This document shows positions 54,281 to 56,927 of a stretch of 56,927 nucleotides of DNA, one piece after another; the stretch's first letter is position 1; every line of letters starts with the position of its first letter. The translations under genes were made by a program, and so were the position numbers. The DNA comes from Lachnospiraceae bacterium (lineage in GTDB: Bacteria > Bacillota > Clostridia > Lachnospirales > Lachnospiraceae): contig JAISUG010000065.1 of the NCBI GenBank assembly GCA_031272185.1, positions 1-56,927 of the forward strand. The letters are read 5' to 3'. The notes beneath the pieces are model-generated. The model made no database searches, was not told where the DNA came from, and saw nothing but the letters and a program-made list of their open reading frames with translations.

Positions 54281-54930
54281 TACAGAGAAGAGATGATTCG
54301 CAAAGGCCCGCAGGTTTCGGGAGTTCAAGGATCGAGATTCGAGATTCAGAGTTCAAGATTCAGTGTTCAAGATTCAGGAATCGAGATGTGTGGGTGTCAG
54401 CCCACATGAGGATCGGGGAAGCGGGCCAGGTTTCAAAAATCCAAGCAAAGGAGGTACGGACCGCCGAAAACTTAAACTTTGTCCCTACTGCGGCAGCCGT
54501 GCAGCATGTGGTTCGAAATCATTCTAACGACGAGCATGAGGAAAGTGTGCAGGCTGGGCATGACGGGACCGGAAACACCCACATTCCAAAGGAAACCCCG
54601 CAAAATCACTGGGCCAGTATCGAAACCGCTATGGATCGTATTTATTGTATAGACTGAGATGTATATGATATGCATGATACACATAGGACTGGGATTCAGA
54701 ATGAAGAGTAAAAGCGGACCGAGAGATGGGAGGATTTGGGATCTGGGAAACAACTGAATATAGATGCGAAGCTTCAAAAGTATTTTCAGCACGAAGGTGC
54801 TTGCAGCCGATGTAGTTCACGCTTTATTGATCATATATGGTTGCGGGGCGCCAAAACAGAAAGGGATGAGTCCAGTGGACGAGATAACTTAAAAGCGGAT
54901 GTCACGGCTGAGTGATGTCCGCTTTTAGCG
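54281..54930 (+). ncRNA. Candidate ~640-nt non-coding transcript
   Basis: The stretch lies between the promoter at 54246 and a strong hairpin at 54891-54926. Composition is clearly more AT-rich than the genome around it. Local folding is suggested by GGCCCGC (54305-54311) with GCGGGCC (54421-54427), which closes a ~120-nt domain, by TGTGGG..CCCACA (about 54388-54405) and by AGCAC GAAG GTGCT (about 54788). A 14-bp repeat sits at 54351-54378. No frame has a ribosome site, start codon and protein-like sequence together; a weak 67-codon frame near 54709-54910 contains CSRC but lacks an ATG. It might instead be the remains of a dead gene. Confidence 0.3.
54891..54926 (+). terminator. Strong hairpin terminator
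   Basis: AAAAGCGGATGTCAC (54891-54905) pairs with GTGATGTCCGCTTTT (54912-54926) over 15 bp with two tandem G.T pairs, loop GGCTGA. The A4/T4 ends allow action on either strand. Confidence 0.65.
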
Positions 54931-55003
54931 TGCAGCAGTACCGGATGCGAGAGTCCGGGGGCTGGACGCCGCCATGCATCGCATATATGTACGGTCATAA
55001 GCA

Positions 55004-55140
55004 ATGACGAACCAATTCCCGTGAAAACCTCCGTGGGCTGTGCGTCGCCGTGGGTGGTGCAGTAGCCTGACCGATGACGAACCAATTCCCGTGAAAACCT
55101 CTGTGGACTGTGCGTCGTTACGGGCAGCGCAGTGGCATGA
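55004..55140. repeat. 70-bp direct repeat upstream of the AraR-like gene
   Basis: ATGACGAACCAATTCCCGTG, then AAAACCTC.GTGG.CTGTGCGTCG, occurs at 55004 and 55074, two copies in tandem. It lies just before the promoter at 55152. Confidence 0.88.
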
Positions 55141-55151
55141 ACGAATTTGTA

Positions 55152-55180
55152 TTGACAGTGGGATTTTGCAATGCTAGAAT
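55152..55180 (+). promoter_or_regulatory. Promoter of the AraR-like repressor
   Basis: TTGACA at 55152-55157 and TAGAAT at 55175-55180 are 17 bp apart. The start codon lies 37 bp downstream. Confidence 0.78.
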
Positions 55181-55217
55181 AGCCCCATCACATCATGGAG
55201 AAGATGGAGCGAGACAC

Positions 55218-56288
55218 ATGCCAAACAAATTCAAATACAGCATCGTGGCGGATCTGCTTCGGGAGCAGATCAGGTCCGGGCACTACTGCATAGGTGACAA
55301 GCTCCCCACGGAATATGAGCTGGTGGAACAGTACGGGTTCAGCCGGCAGACCGTGCGCCAGGCGCTTAAGCATCTGGAGGATGAGGCCCTGATAGAACGG
55401 AGGCAGGGGAGCGGTTCCCTTGTCATAAACGCCGCGGCGAGGGCGGGGAGGGCCGACGCGAAGACCGTCGCCGTCGTCACCACGTACATAGGCGAGTACA
55501 TTTTCCCGACGATTCTGCGCGCCATCGAGGAGACACTGGAAAAAAACCATTTCCTGACGATGATCTTCGCGACGAAAAACAAGGTCCACAACGAGCGGCG
55601 CATCCTGGAAGAGATACTGGAAACGTCCATCGACGGCCTCATCGTGGAGGGTACGAAGACCGCCCTGCCCAACCCCAACATCGACCTGTACCTCGAACTG
55701 CAAAAGCGCGGCGTCCCCGTGGTTTTCGTGCACGGGTGGTACCCGGAGCTGACCGACACTGTCCACGTGATCGCGGATGACCACCAGGGCGGTTTCCTCG
55801 CGACGGATTTCCTGATCTCCAAAGGCCACAGGAACATCGCCGGTATATTCAAATGCGACGACATACAGGGCCACCAACGCTATGGCGGGTACACCGAGGC
55901 CCTCCTGGCGCACAACCTGCCGATTTTGGACGACAATGTGCTTTGGTACACCACAGAAAGCAAGGAGCTGGTCGGGGCCCAGGGGAAAAAGATCGTGTCG
56001 TCCGCATCTGCGGTGATTTGCTACAACGACGAGGTGGCGGCGCAGCTGATAAACGCGCTCAAGGGGGAGGGGGTGCAGGTCCCCGGTGACATCTCGGTGA
56101 TGGGGTTCGACAACAGCAGCCTAAGCGAGCTTTCCACGCCCAGGATTTCGTCTTGCTCCCAGGACAAACCCCAGGTCGGCCTGCTGGCGGCGAAGAAGAT
56201 CGTCAGCCTGATCAATGGGGTCGGGCAGGAGTCCTCTGTCCTGCCGTGGCGGGTCGTCGAAAAGGAGACGGTCCGGGAGGTGGAATAG
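55218..56288 (+). CDS. GntR/LacI-type repressor of the AraR family
   Basis: This 356-residue regulator has an N-terminal GntR winged helix (SIVADLLREQIRSGHYCIGD, PTEYELVEQYGFSRQTVRQA) fused to a LacI-type sugar-binding domain (~75-350, with IDGLIVEGTK, VIADDHQGGF, CYNDEVAAQLINALK, VMGFDNS). This fusion defines AraR of Bacillus subtilis, whose ligand is L-arabinose. ATG 55218 follows GGAG. A palindromic operator lies immediately downstream at the kinase promoter. The ligand here is inferred to be a pentose or related sugar. Confidence 0.9.
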   Translation: MPNKFKYSIVADLLREQIRSGHYCIGDKLPTEYELVEQYGFSRQTVRQALKHLEDEALIERRQGSGSLVINAAARAGRADAKTVAVVTTYIGEYIFPTILRAIEETLEKNHFLTMIFATKNKVHNERRILEEILETSIDGLIVEGTKTALPNPNIDLYLELQKRGVPVVFVHGWYPELTDTVHVIADDHQGGFLATDFLISKGHRNIAGIFKCDDIQGHQRYGGYTEALLAHNLPILDDNVLWYTTESKELVGAQGKKIVSSASAVICYNDEVAAQLINALKGEGVQVPGDISVMGFDNSSLSELSTPRISSCSQDKPQVGLLAAKKIVSLINGVGQESSVLPWRVVEKETVREVE

Positions 56289-56300
56289 GTGATTTTTGTA

Positions 56301-56329
56301 TTGACTTTGATGATAATGTCGGCTATAAT
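56301..56329 (+). promoter_or_regulatory. Kinase gene promoter
   Basis: TTGACT at 56301-56306 and TATAAT at 56324-56329 are 17 bp apart, 12 bp after the repressor's stop codon. Confidence 0.85.
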
Positions 56330-56339
56330 TGTCGGAGAA

Positions 56340-56353
56340 TATGTACGTACATA
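56340..56353. promoter_or_regulatory. AraR-like operator
   Basis: TATGTACGTACATA is a perfect 14-bp palindrome just after the start point of the kinase promoter. From memory, B. subtilis AraR sites share the TTGTACGTACAA core. A possible second half-site, ATTTGTAC, lies at about 56371-56378. Binding here would repress the kinase transcript. Confidence 0.75.
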
Positions 56354-56417
56354 AATTTCCGTAATTGTATATTTGTACTGTCTATTCTTGGCGTTTGTTT
56401 GGTGTTCGCAATGTGGA

Positions 56418-56515
56418 GGCCGAGGAGGGAACCATGAAAACCGAAAGACACTTGGGCGCAGGTGGACGGGGTTCGGAGTTCCAAATGGGGTGGCCGAGGA
56501 GGGAACCATGAAAAC
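56418..56515. repeat. 74-bp duplication of a ribosome site and start codon
   Basis: GGCCGAGGAGGGAACCATG followed by AAAAC occurs at 56418 and 56492, 74 bp apart. Both copies carry a full ribosome site and ATG. Confidence 0.9.
56434..56511 (+). CDS. 25-codon upstream ORF overlapping the kinase start
   Basis: The first copy of the duplication gives ATG 56434 with GAGGAGGG before it. The frame ([20 protein letters not shown]...) ends at TGA 56509-56511, which overlaps the kinase ATG as ATGA. Such overlap usually couples translation. The peptide has no known homology, so it is probably a by-product of the duplication that now acts as a leader ORF. Whether it is translated is not known. Confidence 0.45.
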   Translation: MKTERHLGAGGRGSEFQMGWPRREP

Positions 56516-56927
56516 TTATCTGGGGATTGAGCTGGGATCCACGAGGATCAAGGGGGTGCTGATCGACGAAAACCACGCCCCTGTGGCGTCCGGCGGCTGC
56601 GACTGGGAGAACCGCCTGGAGGACGGCATCTGGACCTACCATTTGGACGATGTGTGGGCGGGGCTGCGGGAATGCTGCCGCACGCTGATGGAGGACTATG
56701 GCCGGAAGTTCGGCGGCCCGCCGGAGATGATCGCCGGCCTGGGCGTTTCCGCCATGATGCACGGGTACCTGGTCTTCGACAGCCGGGGCAGCCAGCTGGT
56801 CCCCTTCCGCACGTGGCGCAACACGACCACCGGGCAGGCCTGCGCCCTGCTGACACAAAAGCTGGGGTTCAACATCTCCCAGCGCTGGAGCGCGGCGCAT
56901 CTGTACCAGGCCATCCTCAACGGCGAG
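56508..56927 (+). CDS. FGGY-family sugar kinase, N-terminal part (runs off the window)
   Basis: The visible 140 residues show the first FGGY phosphate motif ([20 protein letters not shown]), [15 protein letters not shown] and the [10 protein letters not shown] substrate-loop region. FGGY kinases phosphorylate L-ribulose, D-xylulose, glycerol and related polyols. Being next to an AraR-like repressor, with an AraR-like operator at its promoter, L-ribulokinase or xylulokinase is likely, but the diagnostic C-terminal half is outside the window. ATG 56508 has GAGGAGGG six bases upstream. Confidence 0.9.
   Translation, partial: MKTYLGIELGSTRIKGVLIDENHAPVASGGCDWENRLEDGIWTYHLDDVWAGLRECCRTLMEDYGRKFGGPPEMIAGLGVSAMMHGYLVFDSRGSQLVPFRTWRNTTTGQACALLTQKLGFNISQRWSAAHLYQAILNGE

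Noticed and set aside
54535..54560. RNase P RNA signature (GAGGAAAGT...)
   Set aside because: Only nine bases match the conserved region; the rest of the RNase P core and its 3' partner are absent.
54256..54657. 133-codon protein gene in the candidate RNA region
   Set aside because: The frame starts inside the promoter, lacks a ribosome site and passes through the 14-bp repeats; the translation resembles no family I know.

Overview
The window reads as a chromosomal segment of a GC-rich anaerobic Clostridia, most likely a Lachnospiraceae-type organism. The support is a V-type ATPase operon in the Enterococcus ntp order, a dusB gene beside a DUF6145-like gene, a fused one-chain iron-sulfur L-serine dehydratase, a choline-binding-type secreted protein, a CdaR/PucR-type regulator, an AraR-type GntR/LacI repressor, and many sigma-A promoters with 16-17 bp spacers. 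Species cannot be named from this sequence alone.

Layout. 1-2760 is an AT-richer decayed patch: an intact IS1634/IS4-like element with a 6-bp target duplication sits at the end of a short membrane ORF, followed by an internally deleted polyol dehydrogenase pseudogene. 3031-8392 holds a secreted cell-wall-binding-repeat protein, NADP isocitrate dehydrogenase, a PucR-type regulator and an S41 protease. 8679-14214 holds threonine aldolase, uvrB and an XRE regulator with a very long linker. 14657-24708 is housekeeping: tRNA-Arg, a membrane-anchored protein, queA, pfkA, a DUF6145-like gene, dusB, lepA, hemW and a DUF1189-like gene.

24761-38151 looks like a peptide and serine utilisation locus. 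MATE pump, M20 dipeptidase and L-serine dehydratase lie on the minus strand, and a MarR regulator, a five-gene peptide ABC transporter and an EamA permease lie on the plus strand. Near-identical 17-bp palindromes sit at both outward promoters, which suggests that MarR controls both arms.

38371-47661 holds tRNA-Ala and a nine-gene V-type ATPase operon whose c subunit carries Na+-site residues. 48075-53943 holds a LysR regulator, an MFS permease, a GntP-type permease and an Old-Yellow-Enzyme-type flavin oxidoreductase with an altered active-site motif. 53944-55217 has no convincing gene but has a strong promoter and a strong hairpin that could bound a ~640-nt RNA. The right end holds an AraR-like repressor, a palindromic operator, a 25-codon upstream ORF and the start of an FGGY sugar kinase.

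The most unusual property runs across the whole window: short tandem duplications (unit 14-111 bp). Some lie between genes, often at the 3' end of a gene. Others are read in frame inside conserved enzymes (LtaE, DusB, SdaA, OppF); further GC-rich low-complexity insertions of the same kind, without clear repeats, lie in QueA, EamA, MFS and the XRE regulator. Two families of dispersed intergenic repeats are also present.
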